This document shows, in pieces, positions 8,910 through 19,438 of a stretch of DNA of 64,000 nt; position 1 is the stretch's first letter; every line of letters begins with the position of its first letter. The stretch is taken from contig NZ_BBQH01000019.1 in NCBI RefSeq assembly GCF_018397995.1, forward strand, positions 1-64,000. Direction: 5' to 3'. The notes below the pieces were generated by a model. The model was not told the DNA's origin and ran no database searches. It was given only the letters and a program-made list of their open reading frames with translations. The translations under genes and the position numbers were made by a program. This DNA comes from Rhizomonospora bruguierae (lineage in GTDB: Bacteria; Actinomycetota; Actinomycetes; Mycobacteriales; Micromonosporaceae).

Positions 8910-9932
8910 TCAGGCCGGGTGGTTCTCGGCGATCCAGCGGTCGATGCGCGCCCACCAGTCGAACAGCCAGTCGATGCGCTCCTGGCGCCCGGCCGGGATG
9001 TGCTCCGGAGCCACCGACCACCAGCGCATGACCAGCCGCTTGTCCATGGGCAGTTCGTGCCAGACGTCGGCGATGGTGAGCATGCGGTCCAGGCCGGTGT
9101 GCGCGACGAAGCTGACGCCCACGCCGGGGGCGGCGTCCAGCGCGGCGAGCAGGCCGCCCGGGCGCGGCGCGAGGACGTGGTGCATCCGCTCGGCGCGCCG
9201 CGCCATGCTCTCCAGGCCGAGCGACCGCAGCCGGTCGATGCCGCGCTGGCGGCGACGCGGGGTGAAGTTGCCGCCCTCCGGGAAGATCACGAAGGCGTCG
9301 TCCCCGGCCAGCCCCCGGGCGAGCGCGCCCACCTCGTGCTCGATCTGCCCCTCGGGGCGCTCCCCGGTCACCGGCGAGGGGGCGATGAACCGGCTCGGCA
9401 GCCGGTTCATCAGCACGTCCACCGCCGGGTCCCACTGGAGCGTGTTCTTCAGGACGATCCGCGGCTCCCGGTCGTACCAGTTGACCAGCGCGTGGATCAG
9501 GATGAACGAGTCGCCGGGACCGGCGTGCCGGCACACGACCAGTTCGGGGCGGCCCGGCTGGACGGCGCCTGGGTCGGGCCCGTCGATCTCGATGGACAGC
9601 CGCAGCGTCCACCGGGCCTGCCGGTAGAGCACCCGCAGGAACCACCCGCACAGCACGTAGTGCGCCCGCTGGAACGAGGGCGCCCGGACCTTCCAGCCGA
9701 ACCCCGAGCCGACCCACAGCGCGAACATCACGACCAGCGCCGCCGCGTCCACGACCAGGTACACCACCACGATCCAGAGCACCCGCAACGGGCGCAGCCG
9801 GCCGGCGACCAGCGGGGAGGCGGCGGCCGCCAGCAGCAGCCAGGCGGGAAGCGTGGCCAGCACGGCGACGGCGAGCAGCACGACGGCGGGGGCGAGCAGC
9901 AGGCGGCGCAGCCAGCGGGGTGGCAGCGGCAT
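8910..9932 (-). CDS. membrane-associated lysophospholipid acyltransferase family protein
   Basis: 340 residues. Two hydrophobic spans near the N-terminus (about 10-45 and 50-75) precede a PlsC-type domain. Motif I is RHAGPGDS, an H-x4-D catalytic pair, and motif III is FPEGGNFTPRR. Such enzymes transfer acyl chains to glycerol-phosphate lipids or related acceptors; the acceptor is not predictable here. The ATG at 9932 shares one base with the stop of the patatin gene (TGATG), so the two form a coupled lipid operon in which one enzyme probably removes and the other adds acyl chains. Confidence 0.85.
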   Translation of the reverse strand: MPLPPRWLRRLLLAPAVVLLAVAVLATLPAWLLLAAAASPLVAGRLRPLRVLWIVVVYLVVDAAALVVMFALWVGSGFGWKVRAPSFQRAHYVLCGWFLRVLYRQARWTLRLSIEIDGPDPGAVQPGRPELVVCRHAGPGDSFILIHALVNWYDREPRIVLKNTLQWDPAVDVLMNRLPSRFIAPSPVTGERPEGQIEHEVGALARGLAGDDAFVIFPEGGNFTPRRRQRGIDRLRSLGLESMARRAERMHHVLAPRPGGLLAALDAAPGVGVSFVAHTGLDRMLTIADVWHELPMDKRLVMRWWSVAPEHIPAGRQERIDWLFDWWARIDRWIAENHPA

Positions 9933-10774
9933 CAGGCGTCGCCGCCGAGTTCGTGCTTGGCCAGGTAGAGCCGGGAGGCGGTGTAGGCGCGACTGATCCG
10001 CCGGCCCACGGCCGCCAGGTTCCGGTACGCCCAGGGCGAATCGTCGCGCGGGCTGCCGCCGCCGGTGGGGAGCACGTGGACGGCCACGCCGGGCGGCAGG
10101 TCGGCCATCTCGCGGGCGAACCGGTGCCGGCGGGCGATCTCGAAGGCGACCTGGGCGATCTCCCACGGGCGCCGGGGCGGGCTGAGCGGCCGCTCGATCC
10201 GCCCCACCTGGAGCACGAACACCGTCCGGGCGCCCAACCCGATCGCCCGCCCGACCGGTACCGAGTTCACGATGCCGCCGTCCACGAAGTGCTCGCCGCC
10301 GATCTGGGCGGGCGGCAGCAGCCCCGGTACCGCGGACGAGGCGAGCACCGCGTCCACCAGCGGACCGGAGTCGAACCAGTGCTCGGCGGCCCGCTCGATG
10401 CTGGCCGCGCAGCACTGGAACGGCACCGGCAGGTCCGCGAACCCGGTGTCCTCGCCGAGTTCCCGCTCGAGCAGGCGGCGCAGCGGCAGCGGCGAGTGCA
10501 GGTGCGTGCGGGCGGCGAACCGGCGCAACTGGCGCGCGACGGAGTCGCCGTAGACCGCGCCCGCCTCGGCGGACGACCACAGCCGGACCAGCCGGGCGGT
10601 GACCGACTCGGCCGGCTCGGCGGCGACCAGGGCGCCGTTGACCGCGCCGATGGAGGTGCCGACCACCAGGTCGGGGCGGATGCCGGCGCGCAGCAGGGCG
10701 CGCAGCATGCCGACCTCGACCGCGCCCAGCACGCCGCCGCCACCCAGCACGAACGCCACCGGCTTGTCGACCAT
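9932..10774 (-). CDS. patatin-like phospholipase
   Basis: 280 residues containing the full patatin signature: the oxyanion glycine loop GGGGVLGA near the start, nucleophile Ser in GTSIG, and the catalytic Asp in VDGGIVNS. No signal peptide is visible, so it acts in the cytoplasm or at the inner membrane face. Family members hydrolyse acyl ester bonds of phospholipids or neutral lipids. The ATG at 10774 starts right before the conserved first strand (KPVAFVLGGGG); earlier in-frame starts add only a Gly/Pro-rich tail. It is coupled to the downstream acyltransferase by a one-base overlap. Confidence 0.88.
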   Translation of the reverse strand: MVDKPVAFVLGGGGVLGAVEVGMLRALLRAGIRPDLVVGTSIGAVNGALVAAEPAESVTARLVRLWSSAEAGAVYGDSVARQLRRFAARTHLHSPLPLRRLLERELGEDTGFADLPVPFQCCAASIERAAEHWFDSGPLVDAVLASSAVPGLLPPAQIGGEHFVDGGIVNSVPVGRAIGLGARTVFVLQVGRIERPLSPPRRPWEIAQVAFEIARRHRFAREMADLPPGVAVHVLPTGGGSPRDDSPWAYRNLAAVGRRISRAYTASRLYLAKHELGGDA

Positions 10775-10950
10775 GGCGCCATCGTGGCACGGCGCCCCGC
10801 CGGGCCCACCGGCCGGCCGTGAACCGGGCCGGCGCAGCGGTCCGCGGCTGCCGAAACCCGACCGGGACGGCATTGACATCCGTGGTGGACGTCCCGCAGC
10901 CTTAGTCGGTTGCTGCCCCGCGGGCCCCGTCGACGACAGGTCAGAACAGC

Positions 10951-12411
10951 ATGGCTACGCTCCACGCCGGCGACCTCCTCGCCCGCCGGTACCGGTTGAT
11001 CGACCGGATCGGCGCGGGCGGCATGTCCGTGATCTGGCGGGCCCGGGACGAGGTGCTGGACCGGGTGGTCGCGGTGAAGGTGCTGGCCGCCTCGCTCGCG
11101 GCCGACCAACGCTTCCGCGACCTGGTCCGGGAGGAGGCCCGCTCCGCGGCGCAGTTGATCCATCCGCACGTGACCTCGGTGCACGACTACGGCGAGACGG
11201 TCGCCCAGGACGGCACGGTCACCGCCTTCGTGGTGATGGAACTGCTCACCGGCGAGTCGCTGGAGTCCCGGCTGACCGAGGGCCCGCTGCCCTGGCGGAT
11301 CGCCGTGCACCTCGGCGCGGAGGTGGCGGAGGCGCTGGCCGCCGCGCACCGCCTGGGCATCGTGCACCGGGACGTGACGCCGGCGAACATCATGCTCACC
11401 CGGTCCGGCGCGAAGGTGATGGACTTCGGGATCGCCACCCACATCGGTGCGCCGGACGAGGACGAGGAGGGCGAGACGTTCGGCACCCCGGCGTACGTGG
11501 CGCCGGAGCGTTTGGACGGGACCCCGGCGCAGCCGGCCACCGACGCGTACGCGCTCGGCGTGCTGCTGTACGAGATGCTCGCCGGCCACCCACCCTTCCC
11601 GGTGGAGACGTGGGACGACCTGGCGCGGCTGCCACAGCCGCCCCGGATGCCGCCGCTGCGCGGCGTGCCGGACCTGCCCCCGCAGGTCTCCGACCTGTGC
11701 CGCCGCTGTCTGGACCGGCACCCCGGGGACCGCCCCACCGCGTACCAGGTGGCGGACGAGTTGCGGGCGCTGCTGGTCGAGCAGGCGCCCGGGCCCGCCC
11801 CGGCGGTCGCGGCCCCGATGCCCGCCCCGCCGGAGCCGGTGAACGGGCTGGCGCCCACCGTGGCGCTGCCCGTTCTGGGCCGGCAACCCGGCGGCTGGTC
11901 TCCCCGCAACCGGGTGGCCGTGGTGGTCACCGCCGCGCTGACCGCGATGATCACCGCCCTGGTCGTGGGCAGCGCGCTGAACCGCCCCTCGACGTCGCAG
12001 GGGCAGCCCTCCGCCCCCACGACCAGCCCGCCGGCCCCGGCGACCGTCGAGCCGCCGGCCGCCCCGACCACCACGCCGCCGCACACCCCCGCGCCGACCA
12101 TCGCCGCCCCGCTGGGCAGCCCGGTGGTGCCACCGAGCCAGCCGACCTTCAACCAGGTGCTCGCCGAGGTGCGCGCCCTGATCGACGAGGGCGTCTCGGC
12201 CGGCGCCATCAACCCGGACGCCGGCCTGGACCTGCGCCAACTGGTCGGCAACCTCCAGGCGGACGCGAGGTCCGCGCCGAGCCAGACCGCGGAGCAGATC
12301 CGGGCCCTGCGCAACAAGGTGAGCACCCGTGCCAACGAGGGCCGGATCAGCGATCAGTACGCCAGCGTGCTGGACGCCAAGCTCCAGCAACTGGGGACGC
12401 TGAACGCCTGA
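10951..12411 (+). CDS. transmembrane Ser/Thr protein kinase
   Basis: 486 residues. A kinase domain covers about residues 12-275: Gly loop GAGGMS (21-26), ATP lysine Lys43 in VAVKVL, catalytic HRD (139-141) with Asn146, DFG (158-160), and APE-like VAPERL. The catalytic loop reads HRDVTPAN, so the usual lysine two places after Asp is threonine. A Pro-rich linker, a membrane span (about 320-342), a Pro/Thr-rich stalk and an external helical domain follow (about 390-486, with IDEGVSAGAI and DLRQLVGNL). That last part resembles small extracytoplasmic sensor domains of Micromonosporaceae kinases. It stands alone, divergent from the patatin operon and convergent with the ABC ATPase gene. Confidence 0.9.
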   Translation: MATLHAGDLLARRYRLIDRIGAGGMSVIWRARDEVLDRVVAVKVLAASLAADQRFRDLVREEARSAAQLIHPHVTSVHDYGETVAQDGTVTAFVVMELLTGESLESRLTEGPLPWRIAVHLGAEVAEALAAAHRLGIVHRDVTPANIMLTRSGAKVMDFGIATHIGAPDEDEEGETFGTPAYVAPERLDGTPAQPATDAYALGVLLYEMLAGHPPFPVETWDDLARLPQPPRMPPLRGVPDLPPQVSDLCRRCLDRHPGDRPTAYQVADELRALLVEQAPGPAPAVAAPMPAPPEPVNGLAPTVALPVLGRQPGGWSPRNRVAVVVTAALTAMITALVVGSALNRPSTSQGQPSAPTTSPPAPATVEPPAAPTTTPPHTPAPTIAAPLGSPVVPPSQPTFNQVLAEVRALIDEGVSAGAINPDAGLDLRQLVGNLQADARSAPSQTAEQIRALRNKVSTRANEGRISDQYASVLDAKLQQLGTLNA

Positions 12412-12414
12412 GGG

Positions 12415-13737
12415 TCAGGTGAACCGGATCCGGTTGCCGGCCCGGTCGAACAGCATCACCTGGTCCATGTCCACGGCCAGGTTCAGCCGCTCGCCGACCC
12501 GGGGCAGGCGCGCGACCGGCGCCCGCAGCACCACGTCACCGTGCGCCGCGGGCGGCCCCGGCAGTTCCGGGTCGTACACGGGGTAGAAGCCGTACTCGGT
12601 ACGCGCGGTCGGCGGTGGTCCGGCCGGGCGGTGGTGCGGCAGCATCCGCCCCAGCGTGCCGAGCAGCGGGCGCCCGGGCGGCGGGTCGTCGGCGACGACC
12701 TCGGCCAGGTGCTGGCCGGTGTCCGGGATCTCCAACCGGCTCGTCTCCCGCGAGGTGGGCACCGACCCGGTCGCCACGTGGATCAGCGCCTCGTGCCCCA
12801 GGTTCTCGACCAGCCGTACGGTCCCGCCGAGGTCCCCGATCCCCCCGGCCGGCGCCGGGGCCAGCGCGTCCGCCCGGATCGCCACGGTCACCCGCTCGGT
12901 GTCGTGCTCGGCCAGCACCCGGCCGGCCGGGTGCCCGGCCGGGTAGACGAGCCGCTGGTCGCCCAGGTCCAGCAGGATCCGGCCGGCCTCGTCCCGGTAC
13001 ACGGCGCCCTGGAGCAGGTTCGTGCGCGGGTTGCCGAGGAACGCGGCGACGAACACCGTGGCCGGGTCCGCGTAGACCTGCTCCGGCGTGCCGACCTGCT
13101 GGAGGACCCCGCGGCGCAGCACCGCCACCCGGTCCGCCATGGTCATCGCCTCGGTCTGGTCGTGGGTGACGTAGAGGGTCGTGACCCGCAGGCGGCGGGC
13201 CACGGCGGCGATCTCGGCGCGCAACTCGGCGCGCAGCCCGGCGTCCAGATTGGACAGGGGCTCGTCGAGCAGGAACACCCGCGGCTTGCGGACGATCGCC
13301 CGGGCCATCGCGACCCGCTGCCGCTGCCCGCCGGACAGGTGGGTGGGCGACCGGTCGAGCAGGTGGGTGAGGCCGAGCGTGGCGGCCACCTCGGCGACCC
13401 GGGCCGCGATGTCCACCTGGTGGACGCCGGCCCGCAGCGGGAAGCCGATGTTGTCGGCGACGCTCAGGTGCGGGTACAGGGCGTAGTCCTGGAACACCAT
13501 GGCGGCGCGGCGCTCCCCGGCGGGCAGCCCGTCCACCAGCCGCCCGTCGATGCGGATGTGCCCGCTCGTCTGCGTCTCCAGGCCGGCGACCAGGCGCAGG
13601 AGCGTCGACTTGCCGCAGCCGGTGGGCCCGAGCAGGACCAGGAACTCGCCCTGCGCCACCGACAGCGTAAGGTCATCGACGGCGACCGTGCCGTCGGCGA
13701 AGACCTTGCGCAGCCGTTCGGTGGCCACGGCGACCAC
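12415..13737 (-). CDS. ABC transporter ATP-binding protein, sugar type (UgpC/MsmK-like)
   Basis: 440 residues. The ATPase domain has Walker [10 protein letters not shown], signature [14 protein letters not shown], Walker [14 protein letters not shown] and the switch His in [12 protein letters not shown]-terminal ~200-residue OB/TOBE region follows, as in ATPases that energise carbohydrate or glycerol-3-phosphate importers. No permease or binding protein gene is adjacent, consistent with a shared ATPase serving several importers (MsiK behaviour, inferred). Start choice: GTG 13746 is too close to GGGGAGG; GTG 13737 has proper spacing. Confidence 0.88.
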   Translation of the reverse strand: MVAVATERLRKVFADGTVAVDDLTLSVAQGEFLVLLGPTGCGKSTLLRLVAGLETQTSGHIRIDGRLVDGLPAGERRAAMVFQDYALYPHLSVADNIGFPLRAGVHQVDIAARVAEVAATLGLTHLLDRSPTHLSGGQRQRVAMARAIVRKPRVFLLDEPLSNLDAGLRAELRAEIAAVARRLRVTTLYVTHDQTEAMTMADRVAVLRRGVLQQVGTPEQVYADPATVFVAAFLGNPRTNLLQGAVYRDEAGRILLDLGDQRLVYPAGHPAGRVLAEHDTERVTVAIRADALAPAPAGGIGDLGGTVRLVENLGHEALIHVATGSVPTSRETSRLEIPDTGQHLAEVVADDPPPGRPLLGTLGRMLPHHRPAGPPPTARTEYGFYPVYDPELPGPPAAHGDVVLRAPVARLPRVGERLNLAVDMDQVMLFDRAGNRIRFT

Positions 13738-13851
13738 CCGGATCACCTCCCCAGCGTCACCGATCTCGATCCATCCTCGACGTTGACCGGCGGGATCGCC
13801 ACCTCGCGTCGCCCACCGGCGCCCGCGCCGCGCCGAACGGCCGCCGCCGCG

Positions 13852-14643
13852 TCAACGGGCGGGGCCGAGCGCGTCCCCCACGCCGCCGCCGGGCGGGCGG
13901 TGCCGGACGGTGCGGTCCAGCCAGCCGTCACCGGTGTCGTCGTACATGGTCTTCTCGAAGAAGCCATCGCCGTCCTTGTCGTAGTCGGCGGACTCGACCA
14001 GCCCGTCCGCGTCGGCGTCGTGGCCGATGAAGTCGATGCGGCCGTCCCGGTCGGCGTCCACCAGGATATCCACGCCGCCGTCCGGCCGGGCGCGCAGCAT
14101 GTGCCGGTCCCAGGTGCCGTCGCCGTCCGCGTCCACCCGGATGTGGTAGCCCGGCGGCGGCTGTCGCTCCGGGACGCCGAGGGCGTCGGAACCGGGCTGC
14201 GCGGCGCCGAAGCCGGCCGTCCCGGGAACGTCGGCCGCGCCGAAGCCGGCTGACCCCGGCGCCTCGGCCACGCCGAAGCCCGCCGCCCCGCGAGCGTCAG
14301 CCGCGCCGAAACCGGCTGACCCCGGCGCCTCGGCCACGCCGAAGCCCGCCGCCCCGCGAGCGTCAGCCGCGCCGAAACCGGCTGACCCGGGGGCGTCGGC
14401 GGCGCTGATTTCCCCGGCCAGGTCCGCCAGCGGCGCCAGCATCCCGAACACGCCGGACTGGTTGGCCCGCGTCTCCACCGCGGTCTGCCCGCCCCGGTCC
14501 CCCGTCACCTGGCTGCGCAGCAGCGCGTGCTCCTCCTCGGTGAGCCGGTAGCCGGCCAGCGCCGCCGTCGGGTCCGCCGCCAGCGCGCGGGCGAACGCCG
14601 GATCGGTCAGCAGCCGCTCCAACGCCTCATCGAAGCCGTTCAT
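13852..14643 (-). CDS. repeat protein with Os1348-like N-terminus and Ca-binding-type Asp loops
   Basis: 263 residues in three parts. Residues 1-50 (FDEALERLLTDPAFARAL...) resemble the short helical domain found in Os1348/Nif11-like peptides and aroma-sacti-associated proteins. Residues ~80-150 are tandem Gly/Ala/Phe repeats of 22 residues (AGFGAADARG, AGFGVAEAPG), encoded by 66-bp direct repeats. Residues ~165-245 hold five Asp-rich loops, DADGDGTWD, DADRDGRID, DADADGLVE, DKDGDGFFE and DDTGDGWLD, which look like EF-hand or thrombospondin-type calcium loops. No signal peptide or membrane span is seen. ATG 14643 follows GAGGGGG. Function unknown. Confidence 0.8.
   Translation of the reverse strand: MNGFDEALERLLTDPAFARALAADPTAALAGYRLTEEEHALLRSQVTGDRGGQTAVETRANQSGVFGMLAPLADLAGEISAADAPGSAGFGAADARGAAGFGVAEAPGSAGFGAADARGAAGFGVAEAPGSAGFGAADVPGTAGFGAAQPGSDALGVPERQPPPGYHIRVDADGDGTWDRHMLRARPDGGVDILVDADRDGRIDFIGHDADADGLVESADYDKDGDGFFEKTMYDDTGDGWLDRTVRHRPPGGGVGDALGPAR
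14272..14400 (-). repeat. tandem 66-bp coding repeats
   Basis: The 66-base unit starting at 14272 recurs at 14338 almost base for base, and a shorter degenerate copy lies on the low-coordinate side. The unit length is a multiple of three, so copy-number change would keep the reading frame. Confidence 0.85.
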
Positions 14644-14752
14644 CGGCGCACCCCCTCGATCGCCGCGCGTGCCGCACGCAGTTTCCCCCACGCGCGGTCG
14701 CACACGGTAGTGCCGGACGGCAAACCCGCCCGGGCGAGGCAAACTGTTCGGC

Positions 14753-16237
<1,485 letters not shown>

Positions 16238-16271
16238 GCCGGCCGGCAGCGGTCCACGGCCCTTGCCAGAG

Positions 16272-16320
16272 CGGCGGGCGGCGCGGACAACCCCCGAGGC
16301 CACGCCGCCCGCCGTCTTTT
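16272..16320 (+). terminator. intrinsic terminator of glpK
   Basis: A 12-bp perfect stem (16272-16283 with 16303-16314) is followed directly by TCTTTT. It is 35 bases after the glpK stop. Confidence 0.8.
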
Positions 16321-16363
16321 CTGGGGAGGAGGAGAGTCTGCTGTTGTTAGGGAGCTTTGCTTG

Positions 16364-17830
16364 TTATGACGCTTCGCCCAGCGTCACGGTTGCCGTCTGT
16401 TCGGATCCGTTTCGGGTGTAGGTGATCGTGAGCCGGTCGCCCACCTTGCCGCGCTGAACCGCGGCGACCACGTCATCGGCGCCGTTGACCGGCTTGTCGC
16501 CGATCTTCGTGAGCACGTCGCCCTCCTGGAGGCCGGCCTTCTCGGCGGGGCCGCCGCTGCTCACCGCGGCGATCAGCGCGCCGCCGTTCTGGCCGTTGTT
16601 GACCTGCACACCCAGGAACGGGTGGCTGACCTTCTTCCCCGCCAGCAGCGCGTCCGCGACGGCCTTGGCCTTGTTGCTGGGGATGGCGAAGCCGATACCG
16701 ATGTTGCCGGACGAGCCCTGGCCCGAGGTGGCGATGGCGCTGTTGATGCCGACCAGTTCGGCGTTCGTGTTGACCAGCGCGCCGCCGGAGTTGCCCGGGT
16801 TGATCGCCGCGTCGGTCTGGAGCAGGCCGGACAGCGAGCTCACCGAGGACTGCCCCGGCAACTGACCCTGCTGGTCCCCGCCGACCTGGATGGTCCGGTC
16901 CTTGGCGCTGATGATCCCGGCGGTGACCGAGCCCTGCAGGTCCAGCGGGCTGCCCAGGGCGAGCACGGTGTCGCCGATCTGGGTGGCGTCGCTGTCGCCG
17001 AACTTGATCGCCACCAGCCCGCTGACGCCCTGCGCCTTGATCACCGCGAGGTCGGTCTTCGGGTCGGTGCCCACCACGCTGGCGTCCGCCTTGCGACCAT
17101 CGTTGAAGATCACTTGGACCCGGTCGCCGCGGGCCGAGGCGACCACGTGGTTGTTGGTGACGATCGCGCCATCGGCGCTGATCACCACGCCCGAGCCCTC
17201 GCCGCTGCCGGTCTGGATCTTCACGACCGTCGGCTGTACCTTCGCCGCAATCTCGGCGAGCGAGGACCGGTTGATCACCGGCGCGGCGGCGGCGCGGCTG
17301 GCGTCCGCGGCGACCGACCCGGGGGCACGGTGGTCGATGCTGGTGGCGATCACGCCGCCGAGCAGGCCGGAGCCGACCGCGAGCACGACGGCGGCGGCGC
17401 CGGTGGCGAGCATCCTGCCGGCCCGGCTGGTCTGCCCGGGTCGCTGCTCCAGGGTCGCGGTCTGCCCCCACGCGCCGTACGGCTGCTGGTGCTGCGCCTG
17501 CGGCGCCGGGTACGCCGGCTGGCTCGGCCACCCGGGCTGCCCGTACGCCGCGCCACCCGGCTGCCAGTGCCCCCCACCGACCGGCTGCCCGGGCTGGGTG
17601 GGGTGCCCCGCCTGAGCCGGCTGCCCCGCCTGCGTGGGGTGCCCGGCCTGGGTGGGGTGCGTGGGGTGCGCCCCGCTGACCGGCTGCCCGGGGTGCGACC
17701 CGGCGATCGGCTGCGGCGCGGGCGACTGCCACGACTGCTCCGACTGCTCCGGCTCCGTAGCCGCGGGCTGCTCGCCCCGGGGCTCCTGGTCCCCCAGCCG
17801 GCCGGGGGTGCTGTCGTCGTACTCGCTCAT
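16364..17830 (-). CDS. pepD: membrane-anchored HtrA-type serine protease with PDZ domain
   Basis: 488 residues. A cytoplasmic tail of ~135 residues is rich in Pro, Gln and Gly with HPTQAG-type repeats; one membrane span follows (about 143-165). The external trypsin-like domain has His228 (TNNHVV), Asp260 (KTDLAVI) and Ser348 (NPGNSGG). A PDZ domain covers about 395-485. Such proteases degrade or refold damaged envelope proteins. It lies directly behind the response regulator and histidine kinase genes, the same order as mprA-mprB-pepD of mycobacteria. A separate promoter site matching that of the regulator lies at 17864-17893. Confidence 0.93.
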   Translation of the reverse strand: MSEYDDSTPGRLGDQEPRGEQPAATEPEQSEQSWQSPAPQPIAGSHPGQPVSGAHPTHPTQAGHPTQAGQPAQAGHPTQPGQPVGGGHWQPGGAAYGQPGWPSQPAYPAPQAQHQQPYGAWGQTATLEQRPGQTSRAGRMLATGAAAVVLAVGSGLLGGVIATSIDHRAPGSVAADASRAAAAPVINRSSLAEIAAKVQPTVVKIQTGSGEGSGVVISADGAIVTNNHVVASARGDRVQVIFNDGRKADASVVGTDPKTDLAVIKAQGVSGLVAIKFGDSDATQIGDTVLALGSPLDLQGSVTAGIISAKDRTIQVGGDQQGQLPGQSSVSSLSGLLQTDAAINPGNSGGALVNTNAELVGINSAIATSGQGSSGNIGIGFAIPSNKAKAVADALLAGKKVSHPFLGVQVNNGQNGGALIAAVSSGGPAEKAGLQEGDVLTKIGDKPVNGADDVVAAVQRGKVGDRLTITYTRNGSEQTATVTLGEAS

Positions 17831-17863
17831 GTCACAAAGATTCCCGCATACGCCTTCACCGCA

Positions 17864-17893
17864 CCTGTAACCGTGCTGCGAGTTGTCTGTGAG
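17864..17893 (-). promoter_or_regulatory. MprA-like response-regulator site before pepD
   Basis: Read on the plus strand, CTG triplets at 17865, 17876 and 17887 lie exactly 11 bases apart, and the site ends TCTGTGAG. A 30-base counterpart with the same spacing lies at 20163-20192. It starts 33 bases upstream of the pepD start codon. Confidence 0.6.
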
Positions 17894-19438
17894 TCACGCC
17901 GCGGGCTCCACGTCGCGCGCCAGCGGCAGCCGGACCCGGAACGTCGCACCCCGGCCCGGTTCGCTGTCCACCTCGACCGTGCCCCGGTGCGCGGCCACCA
18001 GGGCGGCCACGATCGCCAGCCCCAGCCCCGTTCCGGGTGTGGTGGCACCGCGCCGGCTGCGCGCGGCGTCCGCCCGGTAGAACCGCTCGAACACCCGGTC
18101 CATCTGCTCCGGGGTCAGCCCGGGACCGCGGTCGATCACCTCGATGACCGCGAAGCCCGCCGGGTCCGCTCGCACCTTCAGGGTGACCGGCACGTCCGGC
18201 GGGGTGTGGGTCAGCGCGTTCGTCATCAGGTTGCCGATCACCTGGCGCAGCCGGGCGTCGTCGCCGAGCACCACCAGCGGACCGGCGGCCTCCAGGTCCA
18301 GCTCGATCGGCCGGTCCGGCGCGACCGCGCGGGCCGCCTGCACGGCCTCGTTCGCCAGCACCGGCAACTCCACCGGCGTCGCCTGCAACGGCCGCTGCAG
18401 GTCCAGCCGGGCCAGCAGCAGCAGGTCCTCCACCAGCAGCCCCATCCGGGCCGCCTCGTCCTCGATCCGGCGCAGCAGCCGGGCGACCTCCTCCGGCTCG
18501 CGGGCCGCGCCCTGCCGGTACAGCTCGGCGAAGCCCCGGATCGTGGTCAGCGGGGTGCGCAACTCGTGCGAGGCGTCCGCGACGAACTGCCGCATCCGCT
18601 CCTCGGACCGGCGCGCCCGGGTCTCCGACGCCTGCGCCGCCATCGCCGCGTTCCGCGCCGCCGACTCCGCGCTGCGGGCCGCCATCTCCGACGCCGACCG
18701 CGCGGTGAACGCCGCCTCGATCTGGGTCAGCATGGCGTTCAGCGCCCGCGACAGCCGCCCCAGTTCGGTGGCCGGTCGGTCGGTACCCGGCTCCGGGTCC
18801 GGCACCCGCCGGGTGAGGTCGCCGGCGGCGATCGCCGCCGCGGTCTGCTCGATCTGCACCAGCGGGCGCAGGCTGGTCCGCACGATGCCGGCGCCGACCG
18901 AGGCGAGCAGGATCAGCACCACCCCGCCGACCAGCACGTCGATCCACGCGAGCTGGCGCATCGCCATGTCCACGTCGGCCAGGCTCTGCGCCACCACCAG
19001 GTAGTTGCCGTCCGGGAAGCTGGTGACCAGGGCCCGCCACCGGTCCCGGCCGGAGACCGAGAGCACCGTGATCGGCCGGTTCAGGTTCCGCTGCGCCTCC
19101 GGCACGTCGGCCGGCAGCGGCGGCAGGTCGTCCGCGGCGTAGGTGGGGCTGTGCCGGGGGTTCTGCGACAGGTTCCGCGCCGCCGGGCCGACCAGGCCGA
19201 CCGAGTAGTCGCTGGGCAGCAGCATCGTGATCTGCGTGTCCGGGTCCTGGAACATCAGCAGCGCGTTCTGGGTCACCTGGGTGGAGGTGGCGGCCAACTG
19301 CTGGTCGATCCGGTGCGTCAGGTAGTACCGCAGCGCGAACGCGCTGGTCACGCCGATCACCAGGAGCGCCGCCGCGACCAGGGCCAGCACGGCGGCCACC
19401 AGCTTGACGCGCAGCGGGATGCCGCTCAGCGTGGCCAT
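17894..19438 (-). CDS. mprB: sensor histidine kinase (MprB-like)
   Basis: 514 residues. Two membrane spans (about 13-35 and 166-186) flank an external sensor of ~130 residues. A HAMP domain (about 187-245) is followed by an unusually Ala-rich helical stretch (about 245-283). The HisKA domain holds phospho-acceptor His291 (ADASHELRTPL), and the ATPase domain has an N box (NLMTNALTH), DRGPGLT and GTGLGLAI. It autophosphorylates and passes the phosphate to the regulator encoded just upstream; its ATG shares one base with that gene's stop. The sensed signal is probably envelope stress, inferred from the MprAB-PepD layout. Confidence 0.93.
   Translation of the reverse strand: MATLSGIPLRVKLVAAVLALVAAALLVIGVTSAFALRYYLTHRIDQQLAATSTQVTQNALLMFQDPDTQITMLLPSDYSVGLVGPAARNLSQNPRHSPTYAADDLPPLPADVPEAQRNLNRPITVLSVSGRDRWRALVTSFPDGNYLVVAQSLADVDMAMRQLAWIDVLVGGVVLILLASVGAGIVRTSLRPLVQIEQTAAAIAAGDLTRRVPDPEPGTDRPATELGRLSRALNAMLTQIEAAFTARSASEMAARSAESAARNAAMAAQASETRARRSEERMRQFVADASHELRTPLTTIRGFAELYRQGAAREPEEVARLLRRIEDEAARMGLLVEDLLLLARLDLQRPLQATPVELPVLANEAVQAARAVAPDRPIELDLEAAGPLVVLGDDARLRQVIGNLMTNALTHTPPDVPVTLKVRADPAGFAVIEVIDRGPGLTPEQMDRVFERFYRADAARSRRGATTPGTGLGLAIVAALVAAHRGTVEVDSEPGRGATFRVRLPLARDVEPAA

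Noticed and set aside
1749-9717. Very long frames of 1500-1800 codons on both strands crossing several genes
   Set aside because: They run through clearly coding genes in the wrong frame, are Arg/Pro/Gly-rich, and lack recognisable domains. High GC makes stop codons rare.
17583-17690. HPTQAG repeats in the pepD N-terminus as a separate repeat element
   Set aside because: They are short in-frame codon repeats of a disordered tail, common in this protein family, and not an independent element.
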